Below, piece after piece: positions 43,925 through 55,011 of a DNA stretch of 64,000 nt. Below the pieces are notes generated by a model. That model did no database searches and was not told the origin of the DNA. It saw nothing but the letters and a program-made list of their open reading frames with translations. The DNA comes from Rhizomys pruinosus (lineage: Eukaryota; Chordata; Mammalia; Rodentia; Spalacidae): NCBI GenBank assembly GCA_009823505.1, contig VZQC01005910.1:639760-703759 (forward strand), written 5' to 3'. The translations under genes and the position numbers were made by a program. The first letter of the stretch is position 1. Every line of letters starts with the position of its first letter.

Positions 43925-45035
43925 GAGCACTGGCTGAGAATAACTATACTTCCTTTGAATTCTGGTGAGTCTTGCTGTCTGCAAATCACACCTCTCTGGC
44001 TTTCTCTTTGAGTAGAATCAGATTCCTCATGAAGGCGTTTAGCAGCTACTAAATTATTTAGCGCACTTGTATCTGTCCAGATCTGACAATCTTCCAGTCC
44101 CTGCCCAAGGGCCTAGTTACTGAATCATACAAATCCAAAAGGTACAAGAGGATAGGAGGGACTTGGTAGCCAAAGTCCAAAATTTGGCTCACAGAACACC
44201 AAAAGATGATTTTTTTGATGTTTCTTACCCCGGTACTAGTTTTGGCTGCCAGTAAGGGTCTTTGGCAAGCACCTATAGGAGAAGTGTCTAAAACATAAAG
44301 TGTGAATCACTGGAAATGGGAATTCTGTCAAAATAAGGGAATTAAGTTCATTAAAGGCGTGGTAGTTTGCTTTACTGTGCCAGCTCGTAATGATCAGTCC
44401 TGGCAGCAACAGTCAGCCAGTTCAAACCCACCCAAACCTGGCACAATAAATGACCCCAACCAACCCACCCTCTTGGCATTCTCTCCAGGTTAAATGGCCT
44501 TAAATTAGTAGAAATTGAGTTTGGATTTGTGGCTGTTGTCTTCTTCTCTTCTGACAGCAAAGAGCAAAGCTGTCTTTTCTCATGGGTTAGTGTGGAAGAC
44601 ACCTCCAGGTGACACAAATTTGCCTTAGAGTGTTAGAATCATCAACAAAAAGGAGAATTTATGCTCAAAGTCTGAAAATACACATTTCCTGAGTATGTAT
44701 TGTCAGGTCTTGATAGAAAAGTAAGCCCATCCCCTGGATAAAAGGACTCCAACATCAAATAAGAAGGGTTCTGAGCTTGCTGAGGTATTGTCTCCCCATT
44801 AGCCGTGACCCCACCTCAGTTGATATAGGTAGGACACGACAGGGGCCATCCTTAGACACACAGCCCCTCAGACATAAGCGAGGCTGCTGTGTGTCTATGG
44901 GGCCATGCCAAGACTACGATGCGTTTGGCTGATTTCTAGGATCAGAGAATTTCTTTGGGTTGGGAGATGCTGAATCTGTTTGAATCAATATTGTTCAGAT
45001 CACTTCAGTACTTCCAAATAAATATTAGTTTCACA
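43925..45035. other. Unique-looking sequence, no gene seen
   Basis: About 1.1 kb without a recognised repeat. Short frames have no recognisable product. Confidence 0.45.
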
Positions 45036-45039
45036 CAAT

Positions 45040-45260
45040 TTACTCACCTGAGTTTTGTCAGTAATGTGTTAAATGCCTTTGGTAGAACACAAAACTAAAC
45101 AATCTTGCCTTCATGGGATTTACATTGTTGTGCAGGAGAAGGGGTTCTACACCAATAATTAGAAAATGATTTGAATAATGGTGAATAAGAGTTAAGAGGA
45201 GAGTGCTTGGCAAACAAGGGTGAGAGCCGAGGTAAGCCTTATCAACTGGTGATGTTGGGT
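45040..45260 (-). mobile_element. L2-type LINE 3' fragment
   Basis: 'acaatcttgccttcatggga', 'tttacattgttgtgcaggag' and 'taataattagaaaatgattt'-like text match the reversed L2 3' end ('ccctgccctcatggagcttacattctagt'-type order). Old mammalian repeat. Confidence 0.5.
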
Positions 45261-45659
45261 TTTGATCATGAAAGATAGTGAAATAATAAAACAGTGTAAC
45301 TCAATGGCGTGTGTTCTCCATTTGCTTATCAGGACTAGAACAGGAGCTTTATTTAAAAAGCAAGAGTGGCCAGCTGGTTAGCTTAGTTGGTTAAAAAGCA
45401 ATAATGTTTCTGGGTAATTATTGTCTCCCTTTCCTTATCTCACATCTGCCCTAATGCTGTTGAATGTTCCTAAAACCCAGGTAACATAAGCAGAAGTTTA
45501 GATGAGAACGTTGGTGAAGGATGATGCCTTATGGTATGTATATCATTTCGTTGATGTGCTGTCTGGTCATAAATGGACACATGGAAGTGTACAGTAACCA
45601 CCCAAGTCAGCAGCCACCTCTATAGTTAGAATGGCATTTAAGACATTATATTCTTTCAC

Positions 45660-45923
45660 TATTTCAATGTGTGCATGTTTGTTTTTTTCCTGTGGGGGTT
45701 CAATATTCCATTGTGTGCAAATGCACATATGCATTTAGAAATTAGAAGATAATTTTGCATGCCATTCCTTAGAAAGCCTCTGCTTTTGGTGTTAAAACAA
45801 GGTCTCTCATTGGCAGGAACTTCATCCAGTAGGCTAAGGTAACTAGCTGGTCAGCCATCTCCAGGGAAGACTGGTTTCACCACAGCTTGGATTATAGACA
45901 CTTGCCTCTGCATTCAGCTTCTT
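45660..45923 (-). mobile_element. B4-type SINE, interrupted
   Basis: 'aacaaggtctctcattggca', 'agtaggctaaggtaactagc', 'cagggaagactggtttcacc' and 'gattatagacacttgcctct' fit a reversed, diverged B4. It is cut by the composite insertion at 45,924-46,345, and its remaining part appears to be 46,362-46,497. Confidence 0.5.
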
Positions 45924-46345
45924 TTATAATATTTTTTTTATTTTTTTAATTTTATTTATTTTTTGTGTGCATGAAGAATGTACTGTCTGCATGTAGGTCT
46001 GTGCACCTGTGTCATGCAATGCCTCAGAGGTCAGAAGAGGGTGTCGGATTCCCCTGGGACTGGAGTCAAAGAAGGTTCTCAGCTGCCATGTAGGTGCTGG
46101 GGATTGAGCCCGTGTCCTCTGCAAGAGCGGTCGGCGCTCTTAACCATTAGGCCATCTCTCCAGCCCAAAATCTTTTTTTTGTTGTTGTTGTTGTTGTTGT
46201 TATTTTTGAGACAGGGTCTCCCTGTAGCCCCAGCTGCTGCCCTGGGATTTGCTCTGTAGACCAGGCTGGCTTTGAACTCACAAAGATCCGCCTGCCTCTG
46301 CCTCCCAAGTGGTAGGATTAAAGGTGTGCACCACCACGTCTGGCT
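45924..46345 (-). mobile_element. Composite B1 + B2 insertion inside one target duplication
   Basis: Reading the minus strand, a B1 (46,345 to about 46,205) with an (AAC)n-type tail (seen as ttgttgttg at 46,180-46,201) is followed by a complete B2 (46,168 to about 45,934). The pair is flanked by one perfect 15-bp duplication (tgcattcagcttctt, 45,909-45,923 and 46,346-46,360). Each SINE is near full length. Confidence 0.9.
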
Positions 46346-46361
46346 TGCATTCAGCTTCTTA

Positions 46362-46497
46362 CTATAGATTTCAGAAGAGGGCATCAGATCCCTTGGAAAT
46401 GGAGTTGTTATCCACCATGTGGGTGTTGGGAATCAAACCCAGGTACTCTGCAAAAGCAGCCAGTGCTCTTAACTGCGGAGCCATCCTTTCAGCCTCT
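46362..46497 (-). mobile_element. B2/B4-type SINE fragment
   Basis: Reversed: 'atttcagaagagggcatcag', 'gtgggtgttgggaatcaaac', 'cttaactgcggagccatcc', 'ttcagcct'. Confidence 0.75.
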
Positions 46498-46619
46498 CCA
46501 CATCAAATCTTTACTGTTAAGTTCATTGTAGTACCAACAGAAGCTGATAGTCTTAGGGACAATATATAATATTCCCTAGCCAAAATTGGAATGGAATAAA
46601 TGAGCTGATAAAGATTAGT

Positions 46620-46735
46620 TTTTCAGATAATCCATTTAATAAATGTTTATTATGTATCTACAGTATGCAATGTCCCAGGAAATGGGTACAGGAGAAATAC
46701 AAACAATAAGACATAAACCCAGGCTGAATGTAATT
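46620..46735 (-). mobile_element. L2-type LINE 3' end
   Basis: 'atccatttaataaatgttta', 'ttatgtatctacagtatgca', 'ggaaatgggtacaggagaaa' correspond to the reversed L2 terminus ('tcaataaatgtttgttga' and 'tgcctggcacatagtagg' on the other strand). Confidence 0.55.
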
Positions 46736-47133
46736 AAATTAATAAACACTGGGTTTGGATTTTCTTTCAGTTAATAAAATAAAGAGCTGTTTCTTATCTC
46801 TGAGATAATACAGAGACGGAGAGATTTCTAAGAAGGATGCTGAAGAGGCGGGATTGCAACTGAAAGAAATGTGCATAGAGGAGAAAAGTCACCAGGGATA
46901 CTAAATAGTACAGATTTGGCCTACGTTTTATTTAGAAAGAGTAAGAGTATTGTCATGAAACTTGCCTATAGCTCTTAGGCTTTGTTTCAGGCAAGCTATT
47001 CAAACCAGCACTACTGAAGTTGAGGAAAAAAACATAACAATGAATAGGTGTGGAGAAAATCATGAATAGGCTTTTATAAAAAGCTTAATAATAAATTTGG
47101 GGGCAAATGGGAAAAGCACAGGCTCTTCTTTGT

Positions 47134-47144
47134 TTTTTTTTTTT

Positions 47145-47209
<65 letters not shown>

Positions 47210-47218
47210 GTGGTTTTT
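47134..47218. repeat. Long T homopolymer at a gap edge
   Basis: About 75 T with two single G breaks near the start, ending 'ggtggttttt' directly before the gap. Probably the A-tail of a reversed SINE that lies in the gap, or a read-through error. Confidence 0.9.
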
Positions 47219-47847
47219 NNNNNNNNNNNNNNNNNNNNNNNNNNNNNNNNNNNNNNNNNNNNNNNNNNNNNNNNNNNNNNNNNNNNNNNNNNNNNNNNNN
47301 NNNNNNNNNNNNNNNNNNNNNNNNNNNNNNNNNNNNNNNNNNNNNNNNNNNNNNNNNNNNNNNNNNNNNNNNNNNNNNNNNNNNNNNNNNNNNNNNNNNN
47401 NNNNNNNNNNNNNNNNNNNNNNNNNNNNNNNNNNNNNNNNNNNNNNNNNNNNNNNNNNNNNNNNNNNNNNNNNNNNNNNNNNNNNNNNNNNNNNNNNNNN
47501 NNNNNNNNNNNNNNNNNNNNNNNNNNNNNNNNNNNNNNNNNNNNNNNNNNNNNNNNNNNNNNNNNNNNNNNNNNNNNNNNNNNNNNNNNNNNNNNNNNNN
47601 NNNNNNNNNNNNNNNNNNNNNNNNNNNNNNNNNNNNNNNNNNNNNNNNNNNNNNNNNNNNNNNNNNNNNNNNNNNNNNNNNNNNNNNNNNNNNNNNNNNN
47701 NNNNNNNNNNNNNNNNNNNNNNNNNNNNNNNNNNNNNNNNNNNNNNNNNNNNNNNNNNNNNNNNNNNNNNNNNNNNNNNNNNNNNNNNNNNNNNNNNNNN
47801 NNNNNNNNNNNNNNNNNNNNNNNNNNNNNNNNNNNNNNNNNNNNNNN
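47219..47847. other. Assembly gap (629 N)
   Basis: 629 undetermined bases. The size is not a default round number, so it was probably estimated. Open frames that run across it are artefacts. Confidence 1.
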
Positions 47848-48005
47848 TTTTTTTTTTTTTTGGTCTTTTTGAGACAAGGTCTTCCTGTCGCCCCAGCTGT
47901 CTTGGAACTCACTCTGTAGACCAGGCTGGCCTTGAACTCACAAACATCCACCTGCCTCTGCCTCCCGAGTGATAGGATTAAAGGTGTATGCCACCACGCC
48001 CGGCT
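47848..48005 (-). mobile_element. B1 SINE at the right edge of the gap
   Basis: T run, 'ggtctttttgagacaaggtc', 'gaccaggctggccttgaact', 'gccaccacgcccggct'. Near full length. Confidence 0.93.
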
Positions 48006-48014
48006 AAATGCACA

Positions 48015-48135
48015 TGACTTTCATCCCAAGATGTAGGAGTGAAGAAAGGAGGAGGACTGACGTCATCCTTGGCTATATTGAGAGTTGTAGGACTGTCTTG
48101 ACTATGTAAGAATCTGTCTCAAAAAAACAAACTAT
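48015..48135 (+). mobile_element. B1/B4-like SINE fragment
   Basis: 'tcatccttggctatattgag' and 'tatgtaagaatctgtctc' followed by an A-rich tail fit the right half of a B4/RSINE. Confidence 0.5.
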
Positions 48136-48577
48136 CAAAAAAATATATCTATTATATGACACTCATCACTGGGAATACGTCTTTTCTAATATCTGTTTGC
48201 TCTTCTGTTATTTCCTCATCTCTAAGCATTCCTTCCTAGAACTGCTATTTTTGTTGGATATAGCAGAAAAAAATGTTTATTCTGTCTAATTTAGGTGGTT
48301 CAAGCACATTTTCTCTGACAATATTTATAAATGAATTATAAGGAGGAAAAATATTAAAATATGAAAACTATTTCTCAGTAGGTTTTCTGGTGCATTCTTG
48401 TGGTTATATATGGGAAAATGGCTCTTTTTCCAATTTTTCATGGAGTGTGATATCAGACTTTGCAGATATGGGAATGTAGTTCAAAGGGCACACAAAGCAC
48501 ATTCTTATGGAAGTTCAATATTTTTCATAAAGTAGAATTCAGGAAGCATTTTAAAAACTGTGCTAATGTGTTGTATA

Positions 48578-48618
48578 TATTAGTTAGGATTCTCTAGAGA
48601 AAAAGAATGCCATATAGT

Positions 48619-48660
<42 letters not shown>

Positions 48661-49080
48661 AAGGGGGAATTTATACATGTAAGGAATTGGCTCACACAAT
48701 TACAGAAGAATAAAAGTCTTATTATCTGCCGCCTGTAAGATGGAGGCCCAGGAAACTGGTGGATGCAGTTCAACATAAACCCACAGGCAGAAAACATGGT
48801 TATAAGCTAGAGAATATGAGGTGAGCTATCTCAGCTCAAGCAGAAATTTAGAAAAAGGACAGGTTTCTTCTTCCTCAGTTTTATGCTTATATTCTCAGTG
48901 GACTCACAAATACCCACTCAGAGTGGGGAAGGTGAGCTGCACTACGAGGTCCAATGACCTAGTTATCATAAAACACCTTCGCAAACAAACTTAGAAGCTA
49001 TCATTAATGTGGGTGCACCCATAACCCAGTGATTTTGACACAGAAAAATTAGTTATCAAATATACTAATTCTAAAATCAC
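48578..49080 (+). mobile_element. Ancient mammalian interspersed repeat with (CA)n
   Basis: 'tattagttaggattctctag', then agaaaaagaa, (CA)n at 48,620-48,658, 'taaggaattggctcacacaa', 'ctgtaagatggaggcccagg' and 'gggtgcacccataacccag' follow a repeat common in other mammals ('gttctctagagaaacagaa ... aaggaattggctcacatgat'). Family not named with certainty. Confidence 0.55.
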
Positions 49081-49139
49081 ACTTAAAGATCATTTAAAAC
49101 TTCAGAGATGCCTTGAAGATTTAGCTAAGATTTATGCCA

Positions 49140-49290
49140 TGGGGCTGGAAGCAATGGCTCTGTTGTGAAGAACGTTGGCTGCTTTCTGAAAGGGCCAGCT
49201 CTGAGGGATCCGGTCCCTCTTCTGGCATCCATGTGTTTCCACACACACATAAACGCATGCACACACAAACCCATACATGCAAAGAAACTT
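49140..49290 (+). mobile_element. Diverged B2-type SINE
   Basis: ggggctggaagcaatggctc, 'gaagaacgttggctgctttc', 'ctgagggatccggtccctct' and a cacacacataaacg tail. The B box is altered. Confidence 0.75.
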
Positions 49291-49299
49291 TTTATTTTA

Positions 49300-49515
49300 T
49301 TTTTTGAATATATTTTATTTTTCAAAGCCAATTTTTATTGAAGCTTTGTGCATTTCATACAAAATTTTAAATCAAATCTAGACCCATGCCCTCCTCCCTG
49401 CCCCCCACTCCAACAGAGCTCATGCATCTGCCAAACATGTTTTTCATCTTCTTCTCAGTCTCTCTCAAAATTTTCAATGCAGAACTTTACTGTTTCAAGC
49501 AGAAGTTCACTGTTT
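49300..49515 (-). mobile_element. L1 3' UTR end fragment
   Basis: On the plus strand: 'tttttattgaagctttgtgc', 'atttcatacaaaattttaaa', a C-rich tract, then 'ctcatgcatctgccaaacat'. This is the reverse of the A-tail, 'gtatgaaatacacaaagcat', G-rich tract and 'agaatgcacgatctgcga' order at 61.0-61.1 kb. Confidence 0.65.
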
Positions 49516-49538
49516 CAGTCATTTCTTTGACCCAGTCT

Positions 49539-49564
49539 TTTTGTTGTTGTTGTTGTTGTTGTTA
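49539..49564. repeat. (TTG)n microsatellite
   Basis: Eight TTG units. Confidence 0.9.
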
Positions 49565-49679
49565 TTACTTCCAATATGCATCACACTAAAATATGCATAT
49601 ATGCATGTCACATATATCATAGGTTTTAGCATATTCATTTTATGATTTTTTTCTTTATTAGGCTGAATGATATCATGTT

Positions 49680-50069
49680 TGAAGGCTCCTCCTTAGGAAG
49701 CCCAAACCACCATCAGTTCTGTCCTGTGCTCCTCACTGGGGTTTTACCTTCCCATAGTCACCAAATGAGTAAGCACTGCGTCCTGTCTTGATCCTCCTGT
49801 ACTGGTCTCCATGATACAGCCTGGGTAGTCCAACAATGGCAGTCTATACTCTGTAGAGGCAGAAACTCCAGTAGTAGCTCAGTCCACAAGCTGGATGTCT
49901 CAGCAGTCTCCATCTGGCACTGAAGGTTTGGAGGATTCTTGGAGAGACATGAGCCCTCAGTCCATACTGGAAGGTTGAAAAGCTGTGTCTCATGTCTTTG
50001 AAGGATGGCAAAAGCAATGGCAGCCACGGGGTAGCTGCACTTGCCAGTAAGACAGGCAAAACAACTGTG

Positions 50070-50105
<36 letters not shown>
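49680..50105 (-). repeat. Interspersed repeat, minus-strand copy, plus T run
   Basis: Reverse complement matches 28,610-28,920: 'tccaacaatggcagtctata', 'ttggaggattcttggagaga', 'aagctgtgtctcatgtcttt', 'cttgccagtaag'. A run of about 36 T (50,071-50,105) follows. Family unsure. Confidence 0.6.
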
Positions 50106-50109
<4 letters not shown>

Positions 50110-50111
<2 letters not shown>

Positions 50112-51035
50112 CATTGGTCTTTTAACTAAGATCTCAAATTTTATACCTGAAGTACAATTTCTCAGGCCTTACTATTTACTTATTTCTGGTTATACTTTCC
50201 TTTTGGATGTTAAAGTCCACACAGTTAGCTCAGATTAAGCAAGATTTTTGTTTTCTCAAGGACAGTTGAGGATCTGGTCCTCAAGGGTCACTCAGATTTG
50301 GGGATGGGGTAAGCCTCTGGCTCCTTTTGGCTTTTCATTTACCAGTTCCATCCACGAGAGGACAAAGTCAGGTCTTGCTAGACCAGGCTTCCCTTTTTGA
50401 AGCATGAGCAGATTTTTCTCTTTATTGACTAGACACTGGCTGAAGTCCCATTAGTGGATCTCCAAGACCTCCCTGCACAGGAAGACTGATGACTCACATT
50501 TGCAGGACATTTCAAGAGATGCCCCCATGCATAGTCCCCTGGGACTTAGTTGACCTCTGAGGGCAAGGAACAAAGTTATCCCTTAAGACCCTGGGCCAAA
50601 TTGGTATGGGCATTAAGTATGGTTGTTAAGCATCCAGAAAGGCTAAGTTACACCAGCCTGATACTTTTAACTACTGTGCAATATTCTCTAAAATATGCAT
50701 ACATACCCTCTACCCATATACCAAAATTTCCTAACTCTGAAAATAAATGGTTGTTTAGTTCTAGAACCTGTTAAGGGATTCAAGAAACTTTTTAAAAAAA
50801 TTTTTATGCCATTACATACGAAATAAAACAGAGAATTACTTTTTGGTAGTGCTCTGCAATCCTTCAAACTTTATGGCAATTGGAATTAATAAAGTCAACA
50901 AGAATCAATACATGTTTTCTCATTCTATAAAAACTACACACAGGAAATAAAATATTTACCAAATTTATACAAGAAGCTCCTAATCTATCATTGAGAGAAA
51001 TAACAAATACTCTCATATATGTTGATAAACAAATT
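50110..51035. other. Unique-looking sequence
   Basis: No recognised repeat or gene. Confidence 0.4.
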
Positions 51036-51039
51036 GTAT

Positions 51040-51175
51040 TTATCTCATCCATGCCAGATACTGTTCTAGAAACTATGTATATTGGGCAAATATTCATGAA
51101 CACTCTATAGAGAAGTTGTTCTTATTATTCCTATTGACTTACAGGAAAACATAGTGATGAAACAGTTAAGGGACT
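51040..51175 (+). mobile_element. MIR-type SINE fragment
   Basis: 'tgccagatactgttctagaa', 'aacactctatagagaagttg', 'ttcttattattcctattgac' and 'gatgaaacagttaag' follow the MIR core ('gtgccaggcactgttctaag', 'ctatgaggtaggta', 'ttattcccatttta'). Confidence 0.65.
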
Positions 51176-51257
51176 ATACCATGTGCTTCACAAGATAACT
51201 AAGAGCCCTGAATCTACCTTGGTAGCTTGTTACATGTTCATTTGAGTACACTAACAA

Positions 51258-51600
51258 ATAGCTAGGGAGATAACACAGTTGGTAAAATTCTTCCTTTACA
51301 AGCATGAGGATTTGAGTTTGATCCTTAGAACCCATGTGTAAAAGACGGCCATAATGTTGCACTTAAAATCCTATGGTGGAAAACTAGGATCAGACAGAGC
51401 CCCAGATCTCACTGGCTGACCAGTTTAACTTACTTGGAGAGTTCCAAACCAATCCGAGGTGCTGTCCCAAATAAGAAATAAACATCTTCCGAGGACCGAT
51501 ATCTAAGGTTGTCCTCTGTCCTTCACACATTTGAAGACATACATGTAACTCCAACCACAGACACAAGCACACCTATACACCAATACACACATTCACTAAC
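51258..51600 (+). mobile_element. B4/RSINE-type SINE
   Basis: 'gctagggagataacacagtt', 'gagtttgatccttagaaccc', 'cagatctcactggctgacca', 'ggttgtcctctgtccttcac', tail rich in cacaca. Unusually long internal segment. Confidence 0.6.
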
Positions 51601-52079
51601 AAAAAAATAAGTCAACACACACCTAACACCCCCTGACTTGCGATCACCCTACCCTACTTAACTTAGTATAATAATAAAAAAAACACATTTACTGCAAGAT
51701 ACCCAGAAAATGCATGAAAAATCATTTGAATGCACAGAGGATCAGCTGATTCACTAAGATTTCACAACCCTAGGGTCATTCTTCATGCCATAGCCTGTCA
51801 TATGAGTTTAGTTATCTTTTTTCATGTAACCATGTTAACAAACATGTTCTTTGTGGTATGGTTATGCAGTTTAGATATGCAGCATCTTCCCAAAATGCTT
51901 GCATGTTAAGGACTTTATCCTAAGGCAATTGGCACTACTAGGAGCTTATTGGATACATATATTCCTAAGAAGCCCATCCATGGGGGAGCTCTCCATTAAT
52001 GAATCCATAATGAACTGGTAAGGAGGTAGGGCCTAGTTGAAGGGCAGGGGAGAGATTTTTTTTCAAGTTAAGTCTCATT
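51600..52079. other. No recognisable feature
   Basis: AT-rich; 51,885-52,070 ('gcttgcatgttaaggacttt') may be an old LTR or MaLR relic, not supported well enough to call. Confidence 0.35.
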
Positions 52080-52084
52080 GTTGA

Positions 52085-52237
52085 AGGCTTCCTCCATTTC
52101 TCCTCCCCTCCTGTCCCCTCCCCTTCCATGTCCCTTCCCCTCCCCTCCCCTCTTCTCTTCTCTTCTCTTCTCTTCTCTTCTCTTCTCTTCTCTTCTCTTC
52201 TCTTCTCTTCTCTTCTCTTCTCTTCTCTTCTCTCTTC

Positions 52238-52288
<51 letters not shown>
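52085..52288. repeat. Polypyrimidine tract: C-rich, (TCTTC)n, (CT)n
   Basis: About 200 bp of nearly pure C/T: cccctcccc units, then about 16 TCTTC units (52,151-52,232), then (CT)n (52,240-52,288). Frames on either strand are repeats of Ser/Leu/Phe/Pro or Arg/Glu, not genes. Confidence 0.97.
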
Positions 52289-52292
<4 letters not shown>

Positions 52293-52519
52293 TTATTGTT
52301 TTCTGGCTGTCTTAAAGTGACCAGCTTTCTTGGCTATGTCCATCTCACTAAAATATTCAGCCTCATCTCAGACAGAAGAGGCCCAAGAGATCATGGGTTG
52401 GAACCTCTGAAGCTAAGAGTCACAATACATCTTTTTCCCTTTAAGTTGCTTATCTTATGGATTTTATTGTCACTGAAACTAAAAGTCAACAAGGACATTG
52501 TCCTTTTTTTCTTTTCCTT

Positions 52520-52722
52520 TAAAAACATTTTTACTTATTTTTATATGTGGGTATATGTGTATGCCTCATATATGTCTGTGGAAGTAGGAAGAGAGCATCT
52601 GATCCCCCAGAACTGGAGTTACTGATGGTTGTTATTTGCCATGTGGGTGCTGGGAACTGAACCTAGGTCCTCTGCAAGAGCAGCCAGTGCTCTTAACCAC
52701 TGAGCCATCCATCTCTCCATTT
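52520..52722 (-). mobile_element. B2-type SINE
   Basis: Reversed: 'tctgtggaagtaggaagaga', 'cagaactggagttactgatg', 'tgggtgctgggaactgaacc', 'ccactgagccatccatctct'. Confidence 0.88.
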
Positions 52723-52984
52723 CCTATTACATCTTTTTTATGTCATATGGCAGTAACTGTTCTGGGCCAGGGGTTAGTGTCTGGGTCCAAAAGGCAAATG
52801 TGACCTGCCATCAATATGTAGATAATATTTTGTTGCAATGCAATCATAATTATTTGTTTATGTATTCTCTCTGTTTTCTATTTTAGCTACAGTGACAGAA
52901 CTCAGTAAATATAAGAGATTCTATGGACCACAGGGATGAAACTTCCTTACTATCATGGCAACTCTTTATCTCCACCCTGAATTC

Positions 52985-53098
52985 TATATTTTTCCTTTTA
53001 TGGGGCAGGGTCTCATGGTTAAGCCTAAACTTGTAATCCTCCCACCTCTGCCTTCCCAGTGCTGGGATTACAGACATGTGCCAAACTCTGGGCTCTAC
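52985..53098 (-). mobile_element. B1-like fragment
   Basis: 'ggggcagggtctcatggtta', 'cctcccacctctgccttccc', 'agtgctgggattacagacat' indicate an old 7SL-derived (B1/PB1-type) segment. Confidence 0.6.
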
Positions 53099-53099
53099 A

Positions 53100-54960
53100 T
53101 TTTAAGTTCTAGTAATGAATGATTTTCGGCATGGTGGTAAATAAATTCCACTGTAGTGTTTAAATAAATAGTGGTGTGACATGCCATTTGACGCTATTCT
53201 TTAGTCACGAAACTCAGGGCTGCTTTGAGAAAAAGAAACTAGGCCAATATTTCCTATGACTCAATGGAAATGTTCAAATATATTTCATATCAGATTTTAA
53301 AAGCAGCAATGTATAGCCTGACCATGAAATCTATCACCCAACTTGCAGGCCTGATGGTCGACAGTAGCATGCCTAGACAGCACACAGTAGACTAAGAATT
53401 ATGATCACTTCTTGATGTTCAGTAATTCCATCATGACTTTATCATTTCAGTCAAGTCTCCAACTGCACTGGGTTCTGGCAATTGACTTCTGAATGCTGTC
53501 TTCTCTCCACTTCTTTTCCTTTCCTTATTACAGACTATCCCCCATGTTATAAACAACTCCCCTTTCAGATAACATGCTGTTCCTGATCTGTTTTCACACC
53601 TTGTCTCTGTCATACAAATAAAATTTCCAGGCTGTCTTTGTTACTAAGTCTTGAAGTCTTCATGCCCTTCTCTTGATTCTTTGCCGCATTCCCTGTGCAG
53701 TTTGTTCAATACAAAGTTCATGAGATTTGTGAAGTCTCATAACCTCTAAAGTAACTACACAGAGAAAAGACGGAGGCTAAGGAGTTACAGAAACAAGGAA
53801 TGTCTTTCCAGAGAATGCTCTGCGGTGGCTCCAAATGAGCTCTTGCTCAGGAAATGCCGAATCTTGTGTATGAGTCCTTTAGTGGCAAAGGCAAACAGGC
53901 CACCCTTATTAGAAATTCTACAGCTAAAGATGTAAGATCATAGCTCAATTCAGTCGGAGACAGGTTGGGCAACAAGAACCAGGAGCCAAAGCAGTCTAGT
54001 CGGCTCTGAAACTTGATTCAGGCACCAGATTATGAATAGATTTAACTAGTTCCGCCAAATGAAAATGTAGATTTTGGCAAGGATTGAATTTTTTTTGTAG
54101 GTGGTGGGAGCATTCTATATGTGGAGTCCCAATACACACTGAGAGAGATTAAAAAAAAACCTTTTTATGTTATATAACTACTCAGTGTACGTTAAAGGAA
54201 AAGGAAAACAATTAACTTGATAAACGCCAAAAATTCAACCTCTTTTTACTGACTTGAACATTCCACTTCTCTTACTTACTTTGCTTTGGAATACAAGCTA
54301 TCTTTCATGATGCAGAATGATACAGTACTAAGCAGCAGTCAATAAGCAAATGCTGATAGTAACCTTATTAAACCGTATCCATTAGGTCTGTTCAATTTCG
54401 GAGAAACGGAGATACAGCAAGAAACTTCTTACGGCAGGAAGCTAGCCTCTTGTCAATAAGCACTTGGAAACCAATTTAAATTGTCCTGAGATTTCTTGGC
54501 TCCCCTTTCCTGTCCTGTGGTAATCTGTGCCCCAGACACAATGAACTCCCATTTCCTTCTGTTCTTAGAGCATTGGCCCTTGGATCATTTCTATTTCAGG
54601 TTTTCCGATGACAAAAAAGATTAACACAATAAAATAATGACAATCAGTTCCATCTCTTTCTCGGTTTTGTAACTTATCTCTGAGTTTCTACCCTTGCATC
54701 GCTTTGTTTCAATATGTTTCCAAATTGAGCTTTAAACATACCGTCCTACTGTAAAATGTCAACAACACTGAAAACATTTTCCAACAAAATTAATATACAT
54801 AAACATAATTCAAAAAAACATGATTAAAAAGATAGTTATTAAGAATATTGTAAGAAACTTCTGGTAGCTTATTTTTACTTCCAATATTTCTGGTTTGAAA
54901 GATGAGTATTGAAATACATTTGGTGGTGCTGCTGCTGCTAATGACTATGATGACTATGTA
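53100..54960. other. Longest unassigned block (1.9 kb)
   Basis: I recognise no SINE, LINE or LTR and no open frame above 62 codons. It may contain a non-coding regulatory element, but no motif cluster singles one out. Confidence 0.45.
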
Positions 54961-54961
54961 C

Positions 54962-55011
54962 TGTATGTATGCGTGCATGTGTGCATGTGTGTGTGTATGT
55001 GTATATGTGTG
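54962..55011. repeat. (TGTGTA)-type degenerate repeat
   Basis: Alternating purine/pyrimidine run of gtatg/gcatg/gtgtg units. Confidence 0.75.

Noticed and set aside
47074..47972. Frames of 220-290 codons around 47.1-48.0 kb
   Set aside because: They run through the N gap and the T homopolymer; the residues are undefined or poly-Phe/Lys.
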